Origin: Prevotella sp. UBA6994 | Lineage (GTDB): Bacteria > Bacteroidota > Bacteroidia > Bacteroidales > Bacteroidaceae | Assembly: GCA_002449845.1 (NCBI GenBank) | Contig: DJXW01000003.1 | Span: 1 to 61,416, forward strand | DNA length: 61,416 nt | Reading direction: 5' to 3' | Shown here: piece by piece, positions 1-7,581 of the stretch | How the letters are laid out: every line of letters starts with the position of its first letter | How positions within the stretch are numbered: the first letter of the stretch is position 1 | Notes under the pieces: generated by a model | The model's database searches: none | Told to the model about the DNA's origin: nothing | Seen by the model: the letters and a program-made list of their open reading frames with translations, nothing else | Translations under genes and position numbers: made by a program

Positions 1-46
1 AATTAATTTTTAGAACATTCCATTAATTATAAACAATAAAAGTACA

Positions 47-328
47 ATGGAAAAATTTGTTAGAATCGTTGAGCAGAAAGCTCATGTATCTCGCCAATAC
101 ACGGCGCAAGACGGAACACAAAAAACGTTTCACTCTATGGGGTTCATCCTCTCAGATGGTATTGACGAGTTTTATGCCGAAATGACAGGCGAAATGGCAA
201 GGGATTGCCAAGCGTATGACCCAAACACGCTTCACGCGATGCAAGGGTACATCAAGCAACGTTCGTTTGAGGATAAGAACGGAGTGAAGAGATACGAGAA
301 CCAAATTTATATCACAAAACTAATCTAA
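47..328 (+). CDS. Small OB-fold-like protein beside a primase/helicase gene
   Basis: This 93-residue protein has no signal peptide or membrane segment. Alternating short strands with aromatic cores (FHSMGF at residues 28-33, FYAEMTG at 42-48, and a C-terminal YENQIYITK) look like a small OB fold. Single-stranded DNA binding beside the primase/helicase at 659 would make sense, but this is a fold-pattern inference and I do not recognise a named family. It leads three co-directional genes separated by only 12 and 18 bp. No promoter is evident in the 46 bp upstream, so the transcript may begin outside the window. Confidence 0.6.
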   Translation: MEKFVRIVEQKAHVSRQYTAQDGTQKTFHSMGFILSDGIDEFYAEMTGEMARDCQAYDPNTLHAMQGYIKQRSFEDKNGVKRYENQIYITKLI

Positions 329-340
329 GGAGGAAAGACA

Positions 341-640
341 ATGATTATTAAAATTCAAATCGCAGATAGTGTTTACAAGGCTTTAATAGCAAGTAGCAAA
401 CGTATTCAGGGTAGTATTGGACTGGTAAACCCTTCTGAGGGTAACTTCAACGCCCATCACAAGAGCGCAGACAATCGCATGAAACGATTCATCAAGTTGG
501 CCCATGGAAGGGCAAGCGTGACTAACAAGCGTGTCAACCTGACACTGAGGATTGACCGCAAGGAAACAGACATAGTGCCTTATGAGGTAATCGACACGGA
601 GTCATGCCAAGCATCGGATTTCGTATATGCAAACACATAA
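341..640 (+). CDS. Hypothetical protein of a mobile-type cluster
   Basis: I do not recognise this 99-residue protein. It is basic in the middle (HHKSADNRMKRFIKLAHGR, about residues 39-57) and ends in an acidic stretch, with no signal peptide or membrane segment; a nucleic-acid role is possible but unsupported. It starts 12 bp after the previous stop. A strong Shine-Dalgarno sequence (AAGGAGG, 328-334) overlaps the end of the upstream gene at good spacing from the ATG, which is unusual because most genes in this window lack one. This hints at a mobile origin. Confidence 0.55.
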   Translation: MIIKIQIADSVYKALIASSKRIQGSIGLVNPSEGNFNAHHKSADNRMKRFIKLAHGRASVTNKRVNLTLRIDRKETDIVPYEVIDTESCQASDFVYANT

Positions 641-658
641 ACACAAAAACTAAACTAA

Positions 659-2926
659 ATGTTTGGAATAGCATTATCAGTAAAGAGCAGGGTGCGCCCA
701 TGCACACCCGCTCTCTTCAATCAAGTGGTTGACTCGGAGCAGACGGCTCGTGTGTGTGCGGAGATTGAGGACGCACTGGAAAAGGTGAAACGAGGCGAAA
801 TGAGCCGTGAGGATTTCACCGAGTATAAGAACGAGCAAAAGAAGCGGTTGGCAATCTTCACGCCTCATGCCACATTCCCCAAGGGAAGACGTGTGAATGA
901 GGATGCCGTGCCAAGCGGATTGAGCATGTACGACATTGATCATATACCAGACCCAAGAGGATATTTCCAAACGATAATTAATGAACGTGTGGGTGAATTG
1001 GGGATTGTCTTTGCTCATGTCACGCCATCAACGGAAGGTCTCAGGTTGTTTTTTGTAATGCCCGATGGCATGAACTTAGAGGAAGCTCAAAGGTGGATGT
1101 CTGATCAATTGGGTGATGAACATTATGATGGTTGCGTGAAAGATTTGGCTCGTTGCTCATTCGTGGTGCCAAGGGAATACATTCTTTATTTGGATGAAGA
1201 AGAGCTGTTCAGCCTCACCCCCTGCCCCTCTCCAAGGGGAGAGGGGAGTAGTAACTCTCAAAAACTGAGTTTGCAAAATGAGGAACAACGACAGCAAGAC
1301 ATTTCACTCCCCTCTCCCGTCGGAGAGGGGTCGGGGGTGAGGCTGTTTAAGGATATTCCTTATTCCGACATTATTGCTGAGTGGTGGAGACGTAACGGAG
1401 GCGAACCAGAAGCAGGAGAAAGAAACGTGAAGTTGCATAAGTTGGCGGTTAATTTGAGAGCCATTTGTGACAATAAGAAAGATTTGCTTTTGGCGATTAT
1501 GCCAAAATGTGGATTGTCGGAAACGGAATTGAAATCAATCATTGATTCTGCTTGCAAGGAGAATCCGAAAGGAGTTTCAAGGATGATGACCTCTATCATT
1601 GACTATTTAACATTGAACATTGAACAAGATGGGAATGAGGAAATGGACGATGATTCAAATAATGGTCAATTGTCAATGTATAATTTTCAATGGAACAAAT
1701 TGCCGATTGGCTTGAAAGAATCGTTGGTTGGCGTTCCAAAGAATATGCAAATGCCTGTTTTGTGTGCGGTCATGCCGATAGCTGCCACGTATGCCGATTT
1801 GGTGAGCGTAAGGTATTGTGACGGGATGGAACAAAAACTTGGCTTAATGTCAATCATACTTGGCGACCAAGCAAGCGGTAAGAGTGTTTGTAAAAATGCC
1901 GTGGATATTTGGAAGCGACAATTAGACGAAGACGATGCTTTGGCTCGTAAACGTGAAGAGGAATGGAAGGAAAGAAAGAAGAATCGTAAGGCAAACGAGA
2001 AAGCACCCGAAGACCCGAAGGTGTTAATCAGAGTATTGCCCGTTACGGTTTCATGTTCTACTCTTTTGAAGCGATTCAAGAATTCTTGTGACCATACGCT
2101 TTATTCTTTTGGTGAAGAGTTAGACACATTGAGGAAAACAAACGGGGCTGGTTCGTGGTCTTCTAAATACGACATTTACCGTCTTTCATTTGATAGAGGT
2201 GAATGGGGACAAGATTATAATTCAGACCAAGCGGAAAGCGGTGTTGTAAGAGTGGCTTACAACTGGACGATGCTCGGCACGTATGGAGCGATGCGCAAAT
2301 GCTTCAAGGCTGACAATATTGAGAATGGTCTTTCCTCTCGTATATTGGTTGCCGAAATGCCCGATTCAAGTTTTGCCAAGATGCCCAAGTTTGGCAAACG
2401 AACATTAGACGACGAGGCAAAGATACAAGAGGCGGTGAACGTTCTAAGAAAAGCAAACGGATTGATAGACACACCACGATTGAGAAAGGCAATAGCCGAC
2501 TGGGTGAAAGAGAAACGTGTGGAAGCAGCAAAGGACATTGACCGTGTGAAAGACACCTACCGTAAACGTGCTGCCGTGATAGGTTTCCGTTGTGGCGTGA
2601 TTTTCCATCTTCTAAGTGGTAAGAAAAAGGAATCACAACAATGTGTTGACTTTGCGCTGCTGATGGCAGAATATTGTTTGAATGGGCAGATCAAGATGTT
2701 TGGAGAAACGTTAATGAATCAGTATTCGGAGGGAAATACAAATAACATAGGAAATAAACAGAATTCTTTTGTTTTTGACCAATTACCAGCTGTATTCTCA
2801 ACCGATGACTTGAGAGCTATAAAGGGCAATACGTGTAAAGCCAATTCATTAAGAATGATTACTACTCGATGGGTTCGCGATGGATTGATTAAAAAAATAG
2901 ATTATAGAAAATGGCAAAAAATGTAA
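659..2926 (+). CDS. BT4734-like/VirE-type primase-helicase (DUF3987-like)
   Basis: A 755-residue replication-type protein. Residues about 60-180 resemble the BT4734-like N-terminal domain, with MYDIDH and a later HVTPSTEGLRLFF segment typical of primase-like folds. Residues about 230-310 look like a PriCT-type helical linker. A P-loop NTPase follows with Walker A GDQASGKS near residues 402-409 and an acidic FGEELD segment that may serve as Walker B. In Bacteroidales such proteins (VirE N-terminal plus DUF3987) occur in integrated mobile elements. Residues about 184-229 are encoded by a palindromic repeat inserted in frame between the domains, giving a P/S/G-rich linker. No integrase, relaxase or phage structural gene is visible nearby. 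Confidence 0.75.
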   Translation: MFGIALSVKSRVRPCTPALFNQVVDSEQTARVCAEIEDALEKVKRGEMSREDFTEYKNEQKKRLAIFTPHATFPKGRRVNEDAVPSGLSMYDIDHIPDPRGYFQTIINERVGELGIVFAHVTPSTEGLRLFFVMPDGMNLEEAQRWMSDQLGDEHYDGCVKDLARCSFVVPREYILYLDEEELFSLTPCPSPRGEGSSNSQKLSLQNEEQRQQDISLPSPVGEGSGVRLFKDIPYSDIIAEWWRRNGGEPEAGERNVKLHKLAVNLRAICDNKKDLLLAIMPKCGLSETELKSIIDSACKENPKGVSRMMTSIIDYLTLNIEQDGNEEMDDDSNNGQLSMYNFQWNKLPIGLKESLVGVPKNMQMPVLCAVMPIAATYADLVSVRYCDGMEQKLGLMSIILGDQASGKSVCKNAVDIWKRQLDEDDALARKREEEWKERKKNRKANEKAPEDPKVLIRVLPVTVSCSTLLKRFKNSCDHTLYSFGEELDTLRKTNGAGSWSSKYDIYRLSFDRGEWGQDYNSDQAESGVVRVAYNWTMLGTYGAMRKCFKADNIENGLSSRILVAEMPDSSFAKMPKFGKRTLDDEAKIQEAVNVLRKANGLIDTPRLRKAIADWVKEKRVEAAKDIDRVKDTYRKRAAVIGFRCGVIFHLLSGKKKESQQCVDFALLMAEYCLNGQIKMFGETLMNQYSEGNTNNIGNKQNSFVFDQLPAVFSTDDLRAIKGNTCKANSLRMITTRWVRDGLIKKIDYRKWQKM
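1210..1345. repeat. Palindromic element inserted in frame in the primase-helicase gene
   Basis: Two 39-nt arms, 1210-1248 and 1307-1345, are near-perfect reverse complements of each other around a 58-nt centre. Each arm also folds on itself (CCCCTCTCC against GGAGAGGGG), so the structure is nested. The element contributes about 46 codons, read without a stop as SPRGEG and SPVGEGSGVR-type peptide. Its GC content is well above the flanking gene. It lies between recognisable domains, consistent with a tolerated linker insertion. Confidence 0.85.
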
Positions 2927-2962
2927 GAACGCAACAAACGCAACACGCAACATTAGTACCTT

Positions 2963-3036
2963 CACATAACGAATAATTCATAACGAATAATTCACAATTC
3001 ATAATTCACAATTCACAATTCATAATTCACAATTGA
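2963..3036. repeat. AT-rich ATTCACAATTCAT-type simple repeat
   Basis: This short gene-free stretch is made of degenerate alternations of aattcataattcac units. The same type recurs at 23990-24063. It lies directly upstream of the DUF5675 gene and supplies the TTG that could be misread as an earlier start for it. No promoter stands out in it. Confidence 0.7.
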
Positions 3037-3041
3037 CTGAT

Positions 3042-3488
3042 ATGGAATTTGTATTAGAAAGAATAGCCAAGAAAGGCAGTTATAAGATAGGTAGGTTATC
3101 CATCAAGGAAGAAGTAGTTGACGAATATTCTACGGGTGAAAAGTTGACCTATCTGTGTGATACCTTAGAACCTAAATGGCGAGATTACGCACATGGAGAT
3201 AATAAAATAAAGGGTAAGAGTGCCATTCCCGAAGGGCGTTATCCCATAGTAATAACCTATTCGCCTACGTTTATGAAATGGCTGCCCCTGTTGTTGGGTG
3301 TTCCCAACTTTTCAGGTATTCGCATCCACCAAGGTAATACGGTGAAAGATACAAAAGGATGTATCCTTGTGGGTGAAAATAAGCAAGTGGGTAAGGTCTT
3401 TAATTCACGCAAATACGTTGACTTGGTGAAAGCAAAGATTGTGGAAGTCAAGGATAAGGGCGAAGGAGTGTGGATAGAAATACGTTGA
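3042..3488 (+). CDS. DUF5675 family protein
   Basis: A 148-residue protein matching the DUF5675 pattern: an SAIPEGRYPI segment, SPTFMKWLPLLLGVPNF, then GIRIHQGNTVKDTKGCILVG and a closing NSR motif. The fixed HxGN and GCILVG residues look like a small hydrolase-type active-site fold, and family members are common in phages and integrated elements of Bacteroidetes, but no reaction is established that I know of. There is no signal peptide. I chose the ATG at 3042; a TTG at 3033 lies inside the simple repeat and is less likely. A terminator hairpin follows at 3521. Confidence 0.75.
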   Translation: MEFVLERIAKKGSYKIGRLSIKEEVVDEYSTGEKLTYLCDTLEPKWRDYAHGDNKIKGKSAIPEGRYPIVITYSPTFMKWLPLLLGVPNFSGIRIHQGNTVKDTKGCILVGENKQVGKVFNSRKYVDLVKAKIVEVKDKGEGVWIEIR

Positions 3489-3520
3489 CTTTAATTGTTT
3501 TTCAATAGTGTTTATAAAGG

Positions 3521-3555
3521 AAAATGAGCTTGGCGTAATATCAAGCTCATTTTCT
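3521..3555. terminator. Bidirectional terminator between convergent genes
   Basis: A hairpin with stem AAAATGAGCTTG (3521-3532) against CAAGCTCATTTT (3542-3553) is followed by T-rich sequence on the plus strand and A-rich flank for the minus strand. It sits between the converging DUF5675 gene and the pectate lyase gene and could serve both. Confidence 0.8.
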
Positions 3556-3601
3556 TATTAATTAGTTTCAAAAATCACATTATCCACGAATGGTATTACC
3601 A

Positions 3602-6600
3602 TCAGAAGACAACCTTTCTCGCTTCAACTTTCCCTTGGTTTGTATATACTCTCATGAGGTAAATGCCCTTGGTTGGTGAAGAAACTTTTTCGCCTGAAAG
3701 GGTATAATATTCCGTGCGGATAGTTTCTCCTCCCATCACATTCTCCATGCCATTGGTATTACCGCTACCATAGTGGTATTCCAAGTAGATGATGACACAC
3801 TGCTGCTCTCCCGTATTGGTGAACGTAATCTTGTCAGAAACATTCGACAGGGTGAAATCAACCTTGTTGGGATTAGAGCGTGGAGCATCCAAATCCAAGA
3901 CGGTTGTCGTAGTTTCATTATAACTTACTCCTGCCACTTCCTTCCAATAGCTCGTGCGGTTGGAAGCATTGGTTCCCGTGATACTGTAAATGCTCATCTT
4001 GGTAGCCTTTGCGTCCTTAGGCAAGAAGATGGTATTCTGGGCACCGTTAGACAATTTGATAGCTGTGCGCTGGATGGTCTCACCATTGTACAAGATGTCA
4101 AGTTTAGGAGTGCCGGCACTGGTATAAGACTTGGCAAGATTGCCCGTGATAACCATAGAGAATCCGTAAGCCTCATCATTCTCAGCACCCACCATCATGT
4201 TGTTATAGGAACTGTTGTCGTAAGACTGAGCCACCATATTACCCCAAGCCAACAATGCGGTTTTGGTTTCGCCTACGGGTTGTGGTTCTATGATAGGCTC
4301 TTCATTAGGGTTTGGCTCTCCTCCCACCACCTTGATCACGCCATTGGTGTAGAGCTCAGACAAATCCCATTTCTGTCCCTCGCCAGGTGTGGCGGGTTGA
4401 ATCTCGGCAAACGAGCCCGTGATAGTTCCGCCAGAGAGGTTGAACACCTGGTACTCCGTCTTGTCGTATGGTGCCTCGGCGATGTCGCCTTCATTGATTT
4501 GCAAGACAGCTCCATTGGTAAGTGTCAATGCCCCTTTCAGCGTAATGGTATTGCTCTTGGTGCGGTCAGCCAACACATTCACGATACCGCCATTGTTCAC
4601 CTTCAACGTGCCGTTGAAAGTCAATCCCCTACCATTAACAAGGGTGTCACCCACTTGCAAGGTAGCATTTTGGTTGATGGTGGTTGCGCCAGCAAGGATT
4701 CCTGTTCCTGCCAATATCGCACCAGAACGAACATTGACGGCTCCCGTTCCCGTGTGCTGACCGTTGACGATCAGCCTACCCTTCGTAACGGTGGTAGTAC
4801 CCGTATAAATATTCTTTCCCGTGAGTCGCCAATCACCAGAACCTTGTTTCTCGATGGTCGTTGGACCAGCGTGCTTGTTATCTTGCGCATAGTCGTCTAT
4901 CACGCCACGGAAGGTCTCATCGGTGTTGGCAGTACCTACAATCCACGTACCTTTACCGTTTTGCTTGACGTTAAAGCCCTGCAACTTAGTAGAAGCATCG
5001 CCGGAAAGTCCGCCAAGATAATATGTTGATTCATTCTTGCCACCGTTGACAGAAGCGTTGCCTTTCAGGTAGAGCGTAGCATTCTTCACGCCCGTGCCGT
5101 TGCGCACGGCAAACTGACTGCTGCCAGCCTTGCCCGAACCGTTCACGATGAGTTGTCCGGTAAATCCATCCCAGTTTCCTTCAATGTATTCACGCAGGTA
5201 ATGCACGTCCCAGATCAGCGTACCCTTACCAGTCACCTTACACTTATTGGTATTCCATAAGTCGAAGTTCACCGTTGACGTAGTACCTTCGACAGCCTCT
5301 ATCGGGAAGTTGTACGTCACGCTGCTCTCATTCTTTCCGATGGTGACAAACGAGCCACCAGCCATCACCAGCTTATCAGCTTTGCCGATGCCCGTACTTG
5401 AGACATCCTTGCTGTTCAGTTTCACTTCGCCCCCTTTCACGATGAGGTCTCCGTCAAACTTAAAGAAATTAGGCGTATTGACAACCACCTTTCCTTCGCC
5501 ATCGATGGTCAGATTACCAGCCCCCTCAATGCCACCATTCATGGTTACAGCGGTTCCTTTCTTGGCAACATTCAGTTCGGTATCGCTATACAATGTAGCG
5601 GAGCGGTCGGTAGAGGTAGTGGATCCTGTATAGAGATAAGTTCCACCATCCATCACCCAGTTTTGTGCAAACTCCATGCTCTTGCCCAAGCCACTGGCAA
5701 CGCCACCATTCTTCAGAGAAGCAAACTCATACACACCCTTGTGCAACACCGTAGCACCCTCATAATGCTGGTCGCTTGCAATGGTGAGCGTACCTTCACC
5801 CGTCTTGTTCATCGAGGCAGCACCACTCACAAACCCCGCACCGTTGATGGTGACGTGAGCATCAGAGCGAACCACCACCGCAGTCTTCGGTGTTTCCTCA
5901 GTCAGCGTGATGACCTGATCTTCTGTTGGGTTGATGAGCCATTCACCGTCGCCCGTTCCCTGGAACGTCTCCGCATCAATGATGTTGGTCTGCTCAGGAC
6001 GAGTCTTCATCGTCACGGTATTGGTATAGTCAGATTTGTTCTCACCCGCAAAGGCACACAGACGTATCTGGTAGGCAGTAGCAGGCGTCAACGTCTCATC
6101 CGTCAAGACAAATCTTGTGGTGTTAGCCTGTGTTCGTCCCACCTCTACAAATTCGCCATTCTTCTGCAACTCCACGATGAATCCATCTTCATTGTCAGAG
6201 AAATCATACCAAGAGATGGTGAGGCTATTGGTGGTTGCCGACTCCAATGTAGGGAGCAAGGGAGCGCGAAGAAAATACTGACGATCCTCCTTGGAAATGC
6301 CATTCACGTAGTTTTCTATGTTAGCATAGCCATTTTCTGCAATGGTCATGGCATCATTGGCATTGGCGTTCGTGCCATGGGCATTTTCCCATTCATCAGG
6401 CATACCGTCGCCATCTGTATCTACCCGTTTCTCACCTTTGAAAAGATTCCATGATGTAGGAACGCCAATAGGCAACTCATTCTCATTGGTAATCAGTTTG
6501 CCTTTCTTTCCAAACGACAACACCTCATCCACCATGTAGCAGTCAGCCAAGTCGCGATAAGGAAGAGAGGCACCCACTTCAGGCAAGAGGTTTTCCACCA

Positions 6601-7561
6601 ACGAATTGCCAGCCCATTTTTCCAGCTCTGGGTAAGCGTAAGGAGCAGTCTGTCTGTCACCGCCCCCATCGCCCGTAAACAAAGAAGGATTCAACAGACC
6701 GTCACGATTACTGTCTTGCCAGTTGTCGTTTCCATAGAAATGGAAGTTGGCATTACCCCCCGTCAATCCATTACCACCCACGGCAGGACCATTGATAAAG
6801 AGGTTGTTCTCGATATTGCAATACGACGTACCCTCAGAGTCGCCACCCATGTTATAAGCAGCGTTCTTCCAGTTGTACACCAAATTGTTGACGTATTGGT
6901 TCACACCTTTCACCTTGAAGTTACGAGTAGAGTTGTCCACCAACAAGACGCGATAAATAGTGATATTGTCAGCCTGCATCAATCCACCAGCAGAGTGAGT
7001 CATCAATCCCTGTCCCACGATACTGTTCATCAATGTGATGTTGGAAGGAGCAGACCCCTTGTTATCCCAGTTGATGGAGAAATTTTCGTCTTGTCCCCAA
7101 GCAAACGAGCAATGGTCGAAGATCATGTTCTGTCCATTGGAAATACCAGCACAGTCTTTATCTTTTGAGCCCACGGCTCCCATACGGAAGCGCATGTATC
7201 TCACGATGATGTTGTCTGCGCCAGAGAAGCTTACACCATCTCCATATACCGTTACTCCCTCTCCTGGAGCCGTTTGTCCAGCCACATATAAGTTTTTGGA
7301 AAAGACAAGCCTACTATTGAGATAGATCACACCGGCAACATCGAAGACGATGATACGATTAGGTTGACTTATTGCATCACGAAGAGAACCAGAGCCAGAG
7401 TCGTTGAGGTTGGTCACATGATAAACGGTACCCTTACGACCACCCGTGGCAAACCTTCCCCATCCTTGAGCGCCGGGGAAAGCCAATTGTTGTGCCTCTG
7501 CAGGAATAGCCAGCATCCCCACTAACAGCAACCAAAGAAAATGTAATTTAATCGATTTCAT
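3602..7561 (-). CDS. Secreted PL1-like pectate lyase with Fn3 and autotransporter-type repeats
   Basis: A 1319-residue secreted protein. After a signal peptide ending near AEA23, residues about 25-385 match the pectate lyase PL1-type beta-helix (AFPGAQGWGRFATGG, VTNLNDSGSGSLRDA, then FDHCSFAWGQDE). A calcium-type DTDGDGMPDEW loop lies near residue 380 and an Fn3 module near 433-519. Residues about 525-1110 contain repeated autotransporter-associated beta strands (such as YEGATVLHKGVYEF and YTGTTTVTKGRLIVNG). The C-terminus is a short YTLSGEKV...KGIYLMRVY sorting-like tail. It probably cleaves homogalacturonan at or outside the cell surface. It lies 20 bp downstream of the DUF4450-like gene, suggesting one pectin operon. 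No SusC/SusD pair is adjacent. Confidence 0.85.
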   Translation of the reverse strand: MKSIKLHFLWLLLVGMLAIPAEAQQLAFPGAQGWGRFATGGRKGTVYHVTNLNDSGSGSLRDAISQPNRIIVFDVAGVIYLNSRLVFSKNLYVAGQTAPGEGVTVYGDGVSFSGADNIIVRYMRFRMGAVGSKDKDCAGISNGQNMIFDHCSFAWGQDENFSINWDNKGSAPSNITLMNSIVGQGLMTHSAGGLMQADNITIYRVLLVDNSTRNFKVKGVNQYVNNLVYNWKNAAYNMGGDSEGTSYCNIENNLFINGPAVGGNGLTGGNANFHFYGNDNWQDSNRDGLLNPSLFTGDGGGDRQTAPYAYPELEKWAGNSLVENLLPEVGASLPYRDLADCYMVDEVLSFGKKGKLITNENELPIGVPTSWNLFKGEKRVDTDGDGMPDEWENAHGTNANANDAMTIAENGYANIENYVNGISKEDRQYFLRAPLLPTLESATTNSLTISWYDFSDNEDGFIVELQKNGEFVEVGRTQANTTRFVLTDETLTPATAYQIRLCAFAGENKSDYTNTVTMKTRPEQTNIIDAETFQGTGDGEWLINPTEDQVITLTEETPKTAVVVRSDAHVTINGAGFVSGAASMNKTGEGTLTIASDQHYEGATVLHKGVYEFASLKNGGVASGLGKSMEFAQNWVMDGGTYLYTGSTTSTDRSATLYSDTELNVAKKGTAVTMNGGIEGAGNLTIDGEGKVVVNTPNFFKFDGDLIVKGGEVKLNSKDVSSTGIGKADKLVMAGGSFVTIGKNESSVTYNFPIEAVEGTTSTVNFDLWNTNKCKVTGKGTLIWDVHYLREYIEGNWDGFTGQLIVNGSGKAGSSQFAVRNGTGVKNATLYLKGNASVNGGKNESTYYLGGLSGDASTKLQGFNVKQNGKGTWIVGTANTDETFRGVIDDYAQDNKHAGPTTIEKQGSGDWRLTGKNIYTGTTTVTKGRLIVNGQHTGTGAVNVRSGAILAGTGILAGATTINQNATLQVGDTLVNGRGLTFNGTLKVNNGGIVNVLADRTKSNTITLKGALTLTNGAVLQINEGDIAEAPYDKTEYQVFNLSGGTITGSFAEIQPATPGEGQKWDLSELYTNGVIKVVGGEPNPNEEPIIEPQPVGETKTALLAWGNMVAQSYDNSSYNNMMVGAENDEAYGFSMVITGNLAKSYTSAGTPKLDILYNGETIQRTAIKLSNGAQNTIFLPKDAKATKMSIYSITGTNASNRTSYWKEVAGVSYNETTTTVLDLDAPRSNPNKVDFTLSNVSDKITFTNTGEQQCVIIYLEYHYGSGNTNGMENVMGGETIRTEYYTLSGEKVSSPTKGIYLMRVYTNQGKVEARKVVF

Positions 7562-7581
7562 GTATCTATGTTTTTATTGAT

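Noticed and set aside
3773..5029. A 418-codon open frame on the plus strand antisense to the pectate lyase gene
   Set aside because: It has no domain, signal or promoter of its own and lies wholly opposite a well-supported coding frame with Gly/Thr/Asn-rich repeats that generate long antisense frames.
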